Assembly: GCF_932526225.1 (NCBI RefSeq)
Contig: NC_064036.1
Location: forward strand, 10,967,181-11,031,180
DNA length: 64,000 nucleotides
DNA from: Nematostella vectensis
Lineage: Eukaryota > Cnidaria > Anthozoa > Actiniaria > Edwardsiidae
Direction of reading: 5' to 3'
Numbering within the stretch: position 1 is the first letter of the stretch; each line of letters starts with the position of its first letter. The notes beneath the pieces were generated by a model. The model was not told the origin of the DNA. It worked only from the letters and a program-made list of their open reading frames with translations, and ran no database searches. Both the position numbers and the translations under genes were made by a program. Of this stretch, positions 23,701-32,600 are shown piece after piece.

Positions 23701-24869
23701 TCACACTGTCTGATATGAAATAAAACACTGCTTTGCTGCAATATGAAGTTTCAAATTGTTGGGAGTACATGCCCCCCAGTGACACACCCTATAATGTTTT
23801 GCAGGCCCACATGCAAGGTTATTGTTTGTGGGTCACTAATGTCTTCGGAGTGTCATGTCTCATCCTTTCAGCCATGTGTACAGTATGCCATAATCATCAT
23901 GTTCTGTGTGTTTTAGGATAAGCTAAGCTCGCATTCAACACCTTACACCATGTCTCATCCTTGTACCTTTCATCCATGTATACAACCCATCTAAGCCATA
24001 ATAAGCAGTGCATGAAATATTCCATGCTATAGCAGTATATGGTGCATTGGATAAGCTAAACCATTTCTCTTACTCACACACCTTCAACCCTTTAGTGCAG
24101 GTCATTCCATTGCATACTATATGCAATGCATTTTAGTATAAGCTATAAGAGAGTTATTATGCACCTTCCACAGTCATGTCTTCTTCTCATGTACCTATCA
24201 CCCATGTTATTCCATTTCATGTCATATGCCATGTGCATTTGGGACCAGCTATAAGCAGGTGATTTATGTACCTTCCACACTATCATATACCACCCCTGCA
24301 TACCTCCAAGCCTTGTGTACAGGTATTCCATGGAATATGCCATCCATTTTAGGACAGGCCATCAGTGGATTATTCATGCACCTTGTATATGTACCATGTC
24401 TTATTCTTGCATACCTTTCAGCCATGTGTACAGGCCATCGGGAAGACCTTCCATTCTGAGCACTTTACATGCTCCAGCTGCTCCAAACAGATTGGCAGTG
24501 AAGGATTTAACGTGGATCGTGGAATGCCTTACTGTGAGATGTGCTATAAGAAGCTGTTCTGTGTCAAATGTGCTGGATGCAATCGTGCTATTGGGGGTGG
24601 TGACCGCTGGGTAGAGGCTATTGATGTCTCGTGGCATGCAACATGCTTCAAGTGTTCTGTAAGTAACATTTTGCTCACCAGTTTGGTTAAATCTTATATG
24701 GACATCTGAAATAACTTGAATGATAGTCAAAGGTTAACGTTTGTGATTTTTATGGTCATTTTGGTTATCTTCTTTTTTCTCTCGCTAGACCTGCAACAAG
24801 CTTTTGGAGGGATCTCAGTTTTATGCTTATGGTGGCAAGCCATTCTGTGTACTCCATGGTGCACCCTGA
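11785..24869 (+). CDS. PDZ and three-LIM protein (ZASP/Enigma family), LIM isoform, 589 aa
   Basis: Coding exons: 11785-11886, 12002-12153, 14330-14644, 14968-15071, 15406-15519, 16907-17014, 18307-18682, 19027-19207, 24422-24658, 24789-24869. All junctions are GT-AG and phase-consistent. The N-terminal PDZ (residues 1-84) reads EFALVLDGGGPWGFRLKGGKDF...LTPGGKA, with the PWGFRL carboxylate-binding loop typical of ALP/Enigma proteins. A P/Q-rich linker follows, then two exons each with VQSKSF-type motifs. LIM1 starts at Cys416 (CDACGEEI), LIM2 at Cys475 (CESCKQPIVG) and LIM3 near 534, ending CVLHGAP. Zinc ligands are present in all three. The family links alpha-actinin and actin at Z-discs and adhesions. 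The LIM2 exon start at 24422 restores the 16-residue C-to-H spacing; a start at 24434 would not. The exon 7 acceptor could be 18306 or 18336; both keep frame. Confidence 0.9.
12154..14329 (+). other. Intron 2 of the PDZ-LIM gene
   Basis: A 2.2-kb intron, strongly AT-rich after about 13050. I see no exon, repeat array or RNA gene. The donor is ccg|gtaagt and the acceptor gtcttcag. Confidence 0.6.
15503..16712 (+). repeat. Minisatellite of 38/43-bp units carrying an exon end and splice donor, about 30 copies
   Basis: The first unit is the real 3' end of the PDZ-LIM exon 15406-15519 (ggcagaacctgaggatg) plus its donor gtaagaaatgcttataaca. The intron then repeats this unit in tandem with periods of 38 bp, or 43 bp where an extra cagta is present, until about 16712. 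Nearly every copy keeps gatg|gtaag, and each is preceded by tag|gcag, an acceptor-like AG, giving some 30 potential donors with 16-nt pseudo-exons. Long minus-strand ORFs here are repeat translations. Confidence 0.95.
17015..18306 (+). other. Intron 6 of the PDZ-LIM gene
   Basis: Non-coding, with several purine-rich ggggtgggg patches (17180-17310, 17640-17730). No exon recognised. The acceptor region contains three in-frame-compatible or near AGs (18306, 18327, 18336). Confidence 0.5.
20767..22041 (+). CDS. Alternative terminal coiled-coil exon of the PDZ-LIM gene, 424 aa
   Basis: A long open exon preceded by a strong acceptor (tttgtttctcttccag) and starting in phase 0 (PKSLHACAPPKP), exactly the phase in which the LIM1 exon 19027-19207 ends. 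It lies between the LIM1 and LIM2 exons on the same strand and ends at TGA 22039-22041, with AATAAA at 22366. It encodes a proline-rich start, a Ser/Gly-rich segment, a coiled coil of about 240 residues (KDKVVQLKEELRRAV, QLKRKIEAIEDRLQRLE, MLDMYKLRIQNLENK) with a tropomyosin-like feel, and a basic RRRSS tail. Joined to exons 1-8 it gives a 908-aa PDZ-LIM1-coiled-coil protein that splits LIM2 after its first two cysteines. It could instead be a nested gene with its own unseen first exon. Confidence 0.7.
   Translation, partial: PKSLHACAPPKPSVPKPSSDILRAIREGGKPRPRQPQINPSLALNKGGENTPSGRVHYPVHGIDYMRPIRRDSNASSLSSNSRSSFGGGGGGSRGGSRSGSVSEGEVVISPKTVQNFERLHYEMAYADPGGGSMKDKVVQLKEELRRAVQQEQDANDDKAEANKRYQYAKGQSSQLKRKIEAIEDRLQRLEYKTQETSVRLHERRRVAEESIMNKERAESDSMEGLRQKDNMLYEMSELKAARETALQRLAAASRKQVAKQAAIQNYEDHTNAMEARAKVLQDMLDMYKLRIQNLENKTSRKQSRTEDQQYQIQVLGDSIVEQNERFQRAEKLILPLKIYVNQLQDAIEVERNHTRHVSYQLSNYQQRVRRSSDREAPPPPRRRSSDRGMTTPTRRRSSEKGPASQKPQFVVQSAVARDHQQLL
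22366..22371 (+). terminator. AATAAA polyadenylation signal after the coiled-coil exon
   Basis: AATAAA about 325 bp downstream of the TGA of the alternative coiled-coil exon, in gtgtggctcaataaatgc. It supports this exon being a genuine alternative 3' end and not an internal exon. Confidence 0.5.
22432..22730. mobile_element. ~300-bp MITE with 17-bp perfect terminal inverted repeats
   Basis: The left end caagggcacccaacgac and right end gtcgttgggtgcccttg are perfect inverted copies, with weaker complementarity further inside (cgaaaattt / cgaaaatgg). There is no ORF. It lies about 60 bp past the AATAAA of the coiled-coil exon. The family is not identified. Confidence 0.7.
23864..24433 (+). repeat. 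~110-bp degenerate tandem array ending on the LIM2 acceptor
   Basis: Diverged copies of the junction cctttcagccatgtgtacag start near 23864, 23966, 24081, 24193 and 24302, and the functional one at 24413 runs into the LIM2 exon at 24422. Spacings are 102, 115, 112, 109 and 111 bp. The units share further blocks such as attccat, atatgccatg, catttta and ataagct. The first copy keeps the acceptor and first 12 exon bases intact; the middle ones are degraded. Confidence 0.7.
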
Positions 24870-26172
24870 GGGCTCATGATGATCAATTGATGATAACCAG
24901 ACTCCTGTTATCTCATATTATAGTAAAATTAGCTATACTAAAGCCTTAGGAGTAGCCTTTAGAATTGTTTTTAGACTTGTTTTTGTAATGTCAAATTCAC
25001 TTTAGATAATGTATATGAGGTTGATGGAACAGGATTATGAACAGATATTTTATGATTAGGGAGATACACTGGAACTGAACCAGACAGGAAAAAGGATTTC
25101 ATACTTGTAACTGCCAGCATCCAATGTTTTGTGAGTATAGAAAAATCGGCAATTTTACTGTACTTATGGTTAGAATAACAAAATGTTCTTTTTGTTGTCA
25201 TTTTGCATTCTTTTGGTTTGGGTGGTTGTGTAAATTGTTACAATTTTATGAAGTTAAGGGAGGCCAGGGCCAACCATAGGTAACCCTTGTCTCTTGCACT
25301 TAAAAATCTAGGCAAAAATAACAAATGTTAGGAATTATTCTCATTATTAGAAATGGCATTTGTTTAAATTCATTTGCCTTCTTGTCAATATTCAAAATGT
25401 TGAAAATATATAAGAACTACATCAGTCATTTTTTTCTCAGCAAACTGCTTTGACTAAGATGCATCCAAAAGCTGACTTAAATGCATGTGTCTAATAGATT
25501 AAATCCAAAAGTTGCTTAAAACGTCTTATCTTTTGCATAATTAGTCTTTTGTGATGGTATCTATAAGCTTGCTCAATTTCCAGGCACAGGAAAGTATAAA
25601 TTTTATATTATGATCAGGGAATGATGTAAAGAGAACTTTGTATTTTTATCATTCTGTACTTTTGATAGTGACTGGATGTCAGAAAATGTGAGACCTGATA
25701 AACAAAGTAAACATTTTATTATTAAATAGAAATAGTTTTCCACAGTTCAATCTAAGTAGTCTTCTTTTATTACTCACTTATAATTACTGCCTCAAAAAAG
25801 GGAGAATGCATACATAATCCATTTCTTTACACAATAAAAAATAATTCCCTGATCAAGATCATAAAAATAATTGGAAGGATTATAGAAAAACACAAGATGA
25901 ATTAGTTCATAATCAAATGAATCACCTGTGTTGTATAAAATATATTTTTCACTGCTAGTTACAGTATTATCTACATACATCCAGTACTGAACTGTACTAA
26001 CCAAAGGCTAAGCTTGTGTATATCGGATATATGCAGGCTACTTACAGTACCTTTTCCTAGCACTTTTATCTTGCATTGTAAAAGGCTAGATCAAATAAAG
26101 CACAAGTCTAACACAAATTATTCTATAACCCAACAATATGAAGGGTGTAGAGAACATTGAACTTCCTCAAGC
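24870..26172. other. 3' UTR of the PDZ-LIM gene and convergent intergenic region
   Basis: AT-rich DNA between two convergent genes. No exon or array seen. Polyadenylation sites for both genes are expected here, but no single signal stands out. Confidence 0.4.
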
Positions 26173-26991
26173 CTACAAAATGACATGCTCCTGAACAACT
26201 GCTGTCCTTGCAAACTCGATGTCGATGCCTACTTTTTTGACAGCTGCCACCAGTGCTGTTTTCCATCTTTCAACACAACTTTCAAAATGTGGAAACAAGC
26301 ACTGTGGTGCTGAAAAGGAGATCATTTGCATTTTCTGATTGCCCTTTGTTATCATCTTTTTAGTATTCCTTAACTTCTCAAAGTGCAAACATGTCGACGT
26401 TGAAATAAACACTTGATATAGGTATAATGGCTCCATTGCTAAGCAGTTATAATCACCGACTTTGTCGTACCAATAAATGACAGGGTATCCAAGCAGAAAG
26501 CCAAATAAAGAAGATATATTCCAGTCAGGTAACGTATCAATGTGCAGGATCAAAGCCTTCTCTTGACAAGGTTTACCTTCGGAGCCACATTCGAGAAGTC
26601 TATGGCGCATCTGCTCTAAAAGTTGAAGAAATTGCTCTTTTTTACAGATAACTTTAGGTTTCTTCAAATGAACAGATATATCCACTACTACGAAGTCATT
26701 TTCTTGTAATCTAACCTCGAGAAAGGTTATAATTTTACACATGTCACAAATAATTATATCCTCGCCAAGAACGACAACACTCAAAGCGTTCTCCAAGATG
26801 TTTTGACTTTGGAGATCTTGCAAAAGCGAAAACATCTTAGACGATTCCACATACGCATAATCGAAAAGCAAAGAAGCTTTTGCCCCGATACTCACTAGCA
26901 TAAATTCTCTTAATATGTCTTGATAATAGCGTTTCATGCCGTCTCCCAGATGTGTTTTCAGCAGCGTTTGAAATAACTCTTCGTCCGCCAT
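26173..26991 (-). CDS. C1orf74: UPF0739 (C1orf74-like) protein, 272 aa
   Basis: A single-exon ORF from ATG at 26991, in strong context (ccaacATGGCGGAC), to the stop at 26173. An upstream in-frame start at 27051 would add 20 residues with no family look, so I chose the internal ATG. Landmarks: ASLLFDYAYV near the N-terminus, ALSVVVLGEDIIICDM, LILHIDTLPDWNIS, LLGYPVIYWYDKVGDYNCLA and FPHFESCVERWKTAL. The order of an LLYD-type motif, an LGYPVIYW motif followed by NCL, and a C-terminal W-containing helix fits the uncharacterised UPF0739/C1orf74 family, whose length (about 270 aa) it matches. No signal peptide or transmembrane segment is evident and the function is unknown. The assignment is from memory of the family. 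Confidence 0.65.
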   Translation of the reverse strand: MADEELFQTLLKTHLGDGMKRYYQDILREFMLVSIGAKASLLFDYAYVESSKMFSLLQDLQSQNILENALSVVVLGEDIIICDMCKIITFLEVRLQENDFVVVDISVHLKKPKVICKKEQFLQLLEQMRHRLLECGSEGKPCQEKALILHIDTLPDWNISSLFGFLLGYPVIYWYDKVGDYNCLAMEPLYLYQVFISTSTCLHFEKLRNTKKMITKGNQKMQMISFSAPQCLFPHFESCVERWKTALVAAVKKVGIDIEFARTAVVQEHVIL

Positions 26992-27059
26992 GTTGGCCGT
27001 GGTGGCATGAGTCGGGCCACAGGGAGCCAAGGTGATGGCATGCTTCACCACATGCCCCG

Positions 27060-27430
27060 GCGCTTATTAAAATTGTTCGACTCTCAGACGGGGGCGCTTA
27101 TTCGAGGAAAGGCGCTTATTGAAAAGGGCAAATTTCGCACAATAGGCCGCAGAATGTTATATGTTGTCAATTAATATCAATTTTATACTATTATTATACT
27201 ACAACTTGAAGTAGCTTTTTTCAATAAGCTTTCATCCATTAATTTTTTGTCTCCTTCTTGTCCAAAGTCCATGTGCTTTTTTAGAACTACATGTATGATA
27301 GTCATTTTACTCAGTTTCAGAAAACCTGGGGAGGGGAGGGGGGCGCTTATTCGGGGAAGCGCTTATTAATAGTTTTGGTTCGAAGGGGCCGCTTATTAGG
27401 GGAAAGCGCTTTTTCGAGTAAATACGGTAC
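27060..27430. repeat. Copy of a GCGCTTATT-rich dispersed repeat
   Basis: Several ggcgcttattcg / gcgcttattgaa units separated by AT-rich sequence and ending gagtaaatacggta. Related units occur at 36865-37005, 51015-51070 and 59325-59400, so this is a dispersed family. It has no coding capacity. Confidence 0.6.
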
Positions 27431-27723
27431 TGGTTACAGGCTATGATAATTGACACACGTGCACAAAAAAAATAGTGACGTGATAAAAAGCATACGTCAG
27501 AAAATACCTGTTACTATGTTGTACAGAAAAGGACCCAAGACCCGTTATCCAAACACAACTTCGCCCACAAAACAGTTTTATCCGACATAAGACCGCTATA
27601 TGAAGAGACCGTTATTTCACTTCTTTCGAGAAAACGAGAAGGCATGCCTATTTTTCGTTACAATCCATCCCCTCAGACCAGCGAGGGGAATGAAAAGCCC
27701 CGAAATATGCTTCTCGTTTGCCC

Positions 27724-28143
27724 ATGAACAGCGCAGCAGCCAACAAGACCCAAGAGTCCAGCCCTCCGTCGAGCACTGAGGGCAGCACAAAGCGGATGAG
27801 AGTTATGACAATAAAGAGCTGTCCACATGGTGAAAAAATAGGCCTTAAAGTCCATACGATTGGTGGAGAATTAATATTCATTAATGAAAAATCAACGATC
27901 GACATACGTCGCTACTTGGTGAACACTGTCGATGGCGAAATAATGGAAATCAAGCGAGTGATGGTGAAAAATGAGAAGAAAAAGGCCTCACAAAGCATTG
28001 GTCGCACTGTGGCACAGCAAGCACCTGCGCCTGCGCGGGAAAAGGTAGACGGGTTCCGCCGATGCGCGGTGTGTGATGGGTCCGAGAGGACCATGGCAGA
28101 ACGAGAAAGGTGCCACGCTCGAGTCATGGGTAAGCGCTTGTAA
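27724..28143 (+). CDS. Small unrecognised ORF, 139 aa, or first exon of a gene
   Basis: From ATG at 27724 to TAA at 28141-28143. It is hydrophilic, with a Ser-rich start (NSAAANKTQESSPPSS), a compact middle (KVHTIGGELIFINEKSTIDI), and a Lys-rich then Arg-rich end containing a CAVCDGSE zinc-ribbon-like pair of cysteines. Near the end, catgg|gtaagcg is a good donor, so it may be the first exon of a spliced gene. I found no matching downstream exon before the S1P lyase. It is divergent from the C1orf74-like gene across about 730 bp. Codon composition is plausible but not decisive. Confidence 0.4.
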   Translation: MNSAAANKTQESSPPSSTEGSTKRMRVMTIKSCPHGEKIGLKVHTIGGELIFINEKSTIDIRRYLVNTVDGEIMEIKRVMVKNEKKKASQSIGRTVAQQAPAPAREKVDGFRRCAVCDGSERTMAERERCHARVMGKRL

Positions 28144-29658
28144 ACCGCCTATCTTAGCAACCTAATAGCAATAATTTGAACATTGTTAGTCTCAACTAAC
28201 TCCCTCATTATTAAACGAATCTGTCATCTTTTGTACAGTATGGTTTTAATGCTGTACAGTTAGTCAAAACAGCAACTGAAGTCAGCCTTTCGTACCTACA
28301 CTACGATTGTGCTTGTTTTCGCCAGAGCAAGCGCATGCGCATACGTTATTCAGCACTTTTCCCAGGAGGCTGTTTCCTTCTTTACTCGAGACCAGATCCC
28401 CCGTGCAGCGAATTCCACTATTGAATAAACAAAGTTGTTTGAATAACGCTCTATAGAGCAAAATGTTACATAAGGCTGCTAACATGATAACCGTTTTCAC
28501 AGTTTTCAATCAAGTATAATCTTATTCAAATGCCTTCCTGCTTTAACATTAAATTATTATTATTATTATTACCATTATTATTAGTTATCCATGAGTAAGA
28601 TAAAAATTATCGTCTACTGCATGCACCTGTGGCAACTGCATCCCCTGTGATCTCATGGGATGGGATCCCTGTGTATGATTATACAAATAAAAGATCCCGG
28701 ATGTTCTTCGCGGTTCGGGGAGCTAACCAAGATGGCGTGTCTTTGTGTGTCTTTGTGTAATCCACGATAGTTTTCCTCCATCATGAGCGCTGCAACTAAT
28801 CCAACACCCTGTACGCGTTTTACTAGCGGCCACCTTTCATTAGTGCAAGCAACGAACAAATCTAGTATGTCGTAATAAAACTGTTTTGATAAAAAAGTCC
28901 TATGTAGGATAATAGCAAAAACATCATAAATGTAAGAAAAAACAACCACCGTCAAACCCCAATTGTTTGAGCTTATTTTTTTAAGTTATTTTCCAGTCAT
29001 TTTTACTAGGATAACTCGAAATCCCGGCTAACTTCAACTTTTTTTTGTTCATTTATTAGTTATCGGGCTCACTCTACTTATTCCCAGTCACAAAGTATAC
29101 TATGTATATACTATGTATATTATCAGTATTTTAAGTATATTATCAATGATGAACTACATCATTAAACTACGTCATTCACGCTCGAAACTTGCATAACAAA
29201 CAACAAGATAGATTGAAAGATACGCTATAAACCTGTCACCGCATGGACACTGTACGACATTGTAGCAATAGATTCACGCTAAGACACTGTCCTGTCACGG
29301 TTACGATGCAGAATGTTCACGGTATCGTTACATAAAGTCATGCTGCTGCCATAAATTGAGATGCGCCCGCACATCATCCATATTATGTCAGTGGTTAAAC
29401 CGACTTTAGCTAACACGAATACTGTATGTGAAGATTTAGGAAGTGCGTATAGAACTCTATACATTTGTGAGCATACATGGAATAAAAAATCTATATAAAA
29501 CGTCTACACTGGCTAATATTTCTCATGATCGAAGTTGATTAGCAATTAGAAATTCATATCTATCAAGACAATCTATCAAAGTCAGGTGATATTTGAAATA
29601 CTCCTTGTTGAGTGATGTCATGGCCCAACAAGTGGTAGTCCAGGTAGTCAAGACTGTT
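28144..29658. other. Gap between the small ORF and the S1P lyase gene
   Basis: AT-rich, with an (ATT)n microsatellite at about 28552-28583. Minus-strand ORF 28653-28955 has no recognisable domain. No gene supported. Confidence 0.4.
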
Positions 29659-32600
29659 CTACTCTCTACCATTCTCTTGAGGCTTGTTACTACCAGTATT
29701 ATACATGCAGTCCAGGAAACCGCAGGCCAGCTCATTGACTATTGAGCGGTCTGGTATATTTGCAGCCATACCGTAAATAGCACCCTAGAAAGAGAGAAAA
29801 AAACAGTAAATTCTAGTGCACACAAGCGAAACGCGGAGACAGTTTCTATAAAGTTTCTACGAAAGTGAGAGTTTCTATGAAGTTTCTACAAAGGTGAAAG
29901 CTCTATATAATGTCTAAAAAGGGAAGAGTTTCTATGAAGCGCATTCAAAGGTGAGAGTTTCTATGAAGTGGCTTCAAAGGTGAGAGTTTCTATGAAGTGG
30001 CTTTAAAGGGGAGAGTTTCTATGAAGTGCCTTCAAAGGGGAGAGTTTCTATGAAGTTTCTACAAAGCTGAGAGTTTCTATAAAGTGGCTACAAAGGAAAG
30101 AGTTTCTATGCGATGAACATTTGAAGTGCGCACAATGTATTGAAAGTTACTACGTCTCACCAGGCCGGCTGTTTTGGCGTTAGGGTCAGCCAACAGCTTG
30201 GCAGCACACTCGCGCACGTCTTTCAAAAAGCGATCAGCCACACCAGGTTGGGTATTAAGGAGAGTCACACACAAGTGGATCCTGTCCAAAGTTGTACACA
30301 TCTTTAGGTATTTAGTCTAACATATAACAGTTGTCCAGCACAAAATGATATGTTAATCATACATGTACTACTCGAGACCTTTATTGTAACTGAAACTAAA
30401 AGCTGCAGACATCTGAGAATAAATCGCAGCTGTATGAAAGGGCAAAACAAAAATTTTGTGTAAAAAAACCTTTAGCATGGGTTATTTTCCCCAATATTTT
30501 ACAGAGTAGAAGTCTTGTCATTTCAAATGCTAACGTTGTCAAAAAGCAAGTACCAACAGCAGCCTAGGATGGGATATTGCATTATTCGTCTAAACAAACA
30601 TCTATTCAGACATGGTTACTGCACTTACGCTGGGGGGTACTGTAGGGAGTTGAGGCACCATCCGCGGCCTGTCAAGGCAGTTCCCAGTGCATAGATGTCA
30701 AACTTATCAGAACCAAATGCAACAACACTAACTATGGGTTCTCCGAAGACGTACAGTCCAGGAACGTCACGCAAACTGGGAAAACAATATACATAAGAGA
30801 ATAAGAAAAGATAGGACGGAAAGTGCAAGTGCATTATGTCTTTCATAGCGTTCACCAAAAACTGGTAGTCTATTTCAGTTGGTTGTGAACCATATTTATA
30901 CTCTGGTTAACAAACACGACTATTTGGGTATTTTGTTGATATGCTTTTTATAGGTGTGTAGCTCTGCCAATCCTCTTGTATGTGGATGGACAGCCCTAGT
31001 TATGGATAGCTTTTGAATTACCTCTTTTGCCATGCAGTCAAACACTTAATTATACAACTATGGTTTATCCTGTCTCATTGGAGGATTAGTAGGCCATTAT
31101 ATCGCTGTACGGCCATCTTAGAAACATCGCTTTGTGTTGGAAAGTTTACTCAAAACACTTTATAATAAAAATCTAATAATGCTTAGCTGCTTTTGGCTAT
31201 GAATTTAGTTTCATATTTTTTTTAGATTTCCGATACCCAATAGCAGTTAAAATTAAACTATCTATAACTGCTCCTTGAGTGGAGCATCAACCCCATTTTT
31301 TTGTGAACAGGTCGACACCTCTGTCCACTTCAAAGAATTTGCTCTACAATATTGCATTTGTACAAATAATCTCACCCCTTTTCAATGCGCTCCCTTGTTT
31401 GGAGAACCTTCTTAGTGCACTCCACATAACCTGCCAATTGTAAATCAAACACATCTTACAACAAGGACAACAAGGAATAACCAACCACATCCGATCAACT
31501 CATGTTTAAACATACATATACAATGTATATCTTGGTTTGTAGGAAAAAACACGCGAACTACCGTTTCATCTCTACAAGTCTGTTTCGTGGTTGCCCACTC
31601 ATCAGGAGACAAATCTTCTGATGAGTGGGCAACCACGAAACAGGCTTGTAGAGATGAAACCGTAGTTCACGTGTTTTTTTCCTACAAACCAAGATATATC
31701 CCGCTCTACACCTATGTATTGAGCACTGTTATATGAACGCCTGCACTCACGCATTTACATATACAATGTATATATACAGATACCTAACATAACATGTATT
31801 TACAAATCACACCCACCTGACTCTCCAAAGTGCATCATGGCAGCCCAGGTGGAAGCAATTATCCCTCCAGACCTGGAACCAGGGATAGTAGGGCATGCAT
31901 AGATACCGCCAGGCCAGTCAGGGGCAACAAAGAACTAGAAATAAAAACAGCTGATAAAAGATCGAGTTTTATAAAACTAGGATCCTTTACCTGTGACACT
32001 GTGGTGCAAAGCAGTAATGACTAGTTTCAGGCATCGAATATGAGCTAACCTGGTGGTGACGTAGGTCCTTGTTGCGATACATAACGACAGATGACCCCTT
32101 AGGAGAATAACCATACTGAAAGAAAAATACATCAATCTAAACAACTGTATATTCTTACTAATACGTATGTACATGGTATGCAAATAACGATCAACAATCA
32201 CAAATTGTGTAACCAATGTACTTATTGGAGATATGTAACAAATAATGTACATATTAAAAAATAACAGTCCTACAGTCTTACTATACTTACTATACTATAT
32301 TTTTATAATCTAGTATAGTATTGTTTAGGAGGGCCATGGGTTAGGAAACTGTCAAAAGTTATCATGTTACCCTAGTTAAATAAAGTTTATTGTTTTGTAT
32401 TTTATTGTATACTACTTTTAAAACTGCACCTTGTGAGTATCTGCTGATATACTTGTCACACCCTCAACACGGAAGTCAAACAGAGGGACGTCGTATCTGT
32501 GAGAGAAAAACAAAAATATAAACAAGACTTTTATTAGCACAAAGGTCTCACTGACATAAACTGAAGCATATCGCTCTGGGTGTGTATCCTCTTTTTCTTT

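Larger units (their letters stand above)
22042..23750 (+). other. 3' UTR of the coiled-coil exon and following intronic sequence
   Basis: AT-rich sequence with a MITE at 22432-22730 and no further exon. It is 3' UTR for the coiled-coil isoform and intron for the LIM isoform. Confidence 0.5.

Noticed and set aside
24434-24658. LIM2 exon starting after the second AG (acag|gcc)
   Set aside because: It leaves only 12 residues between the second Cys and the His of LIM2; starting at 24422 gives the 16 required and keeps frame.
28653-28955. Minus-strand 100-codon ORF
   Set aside because: Non-standard start, no family motif, and no splice sites linking it to another exon.
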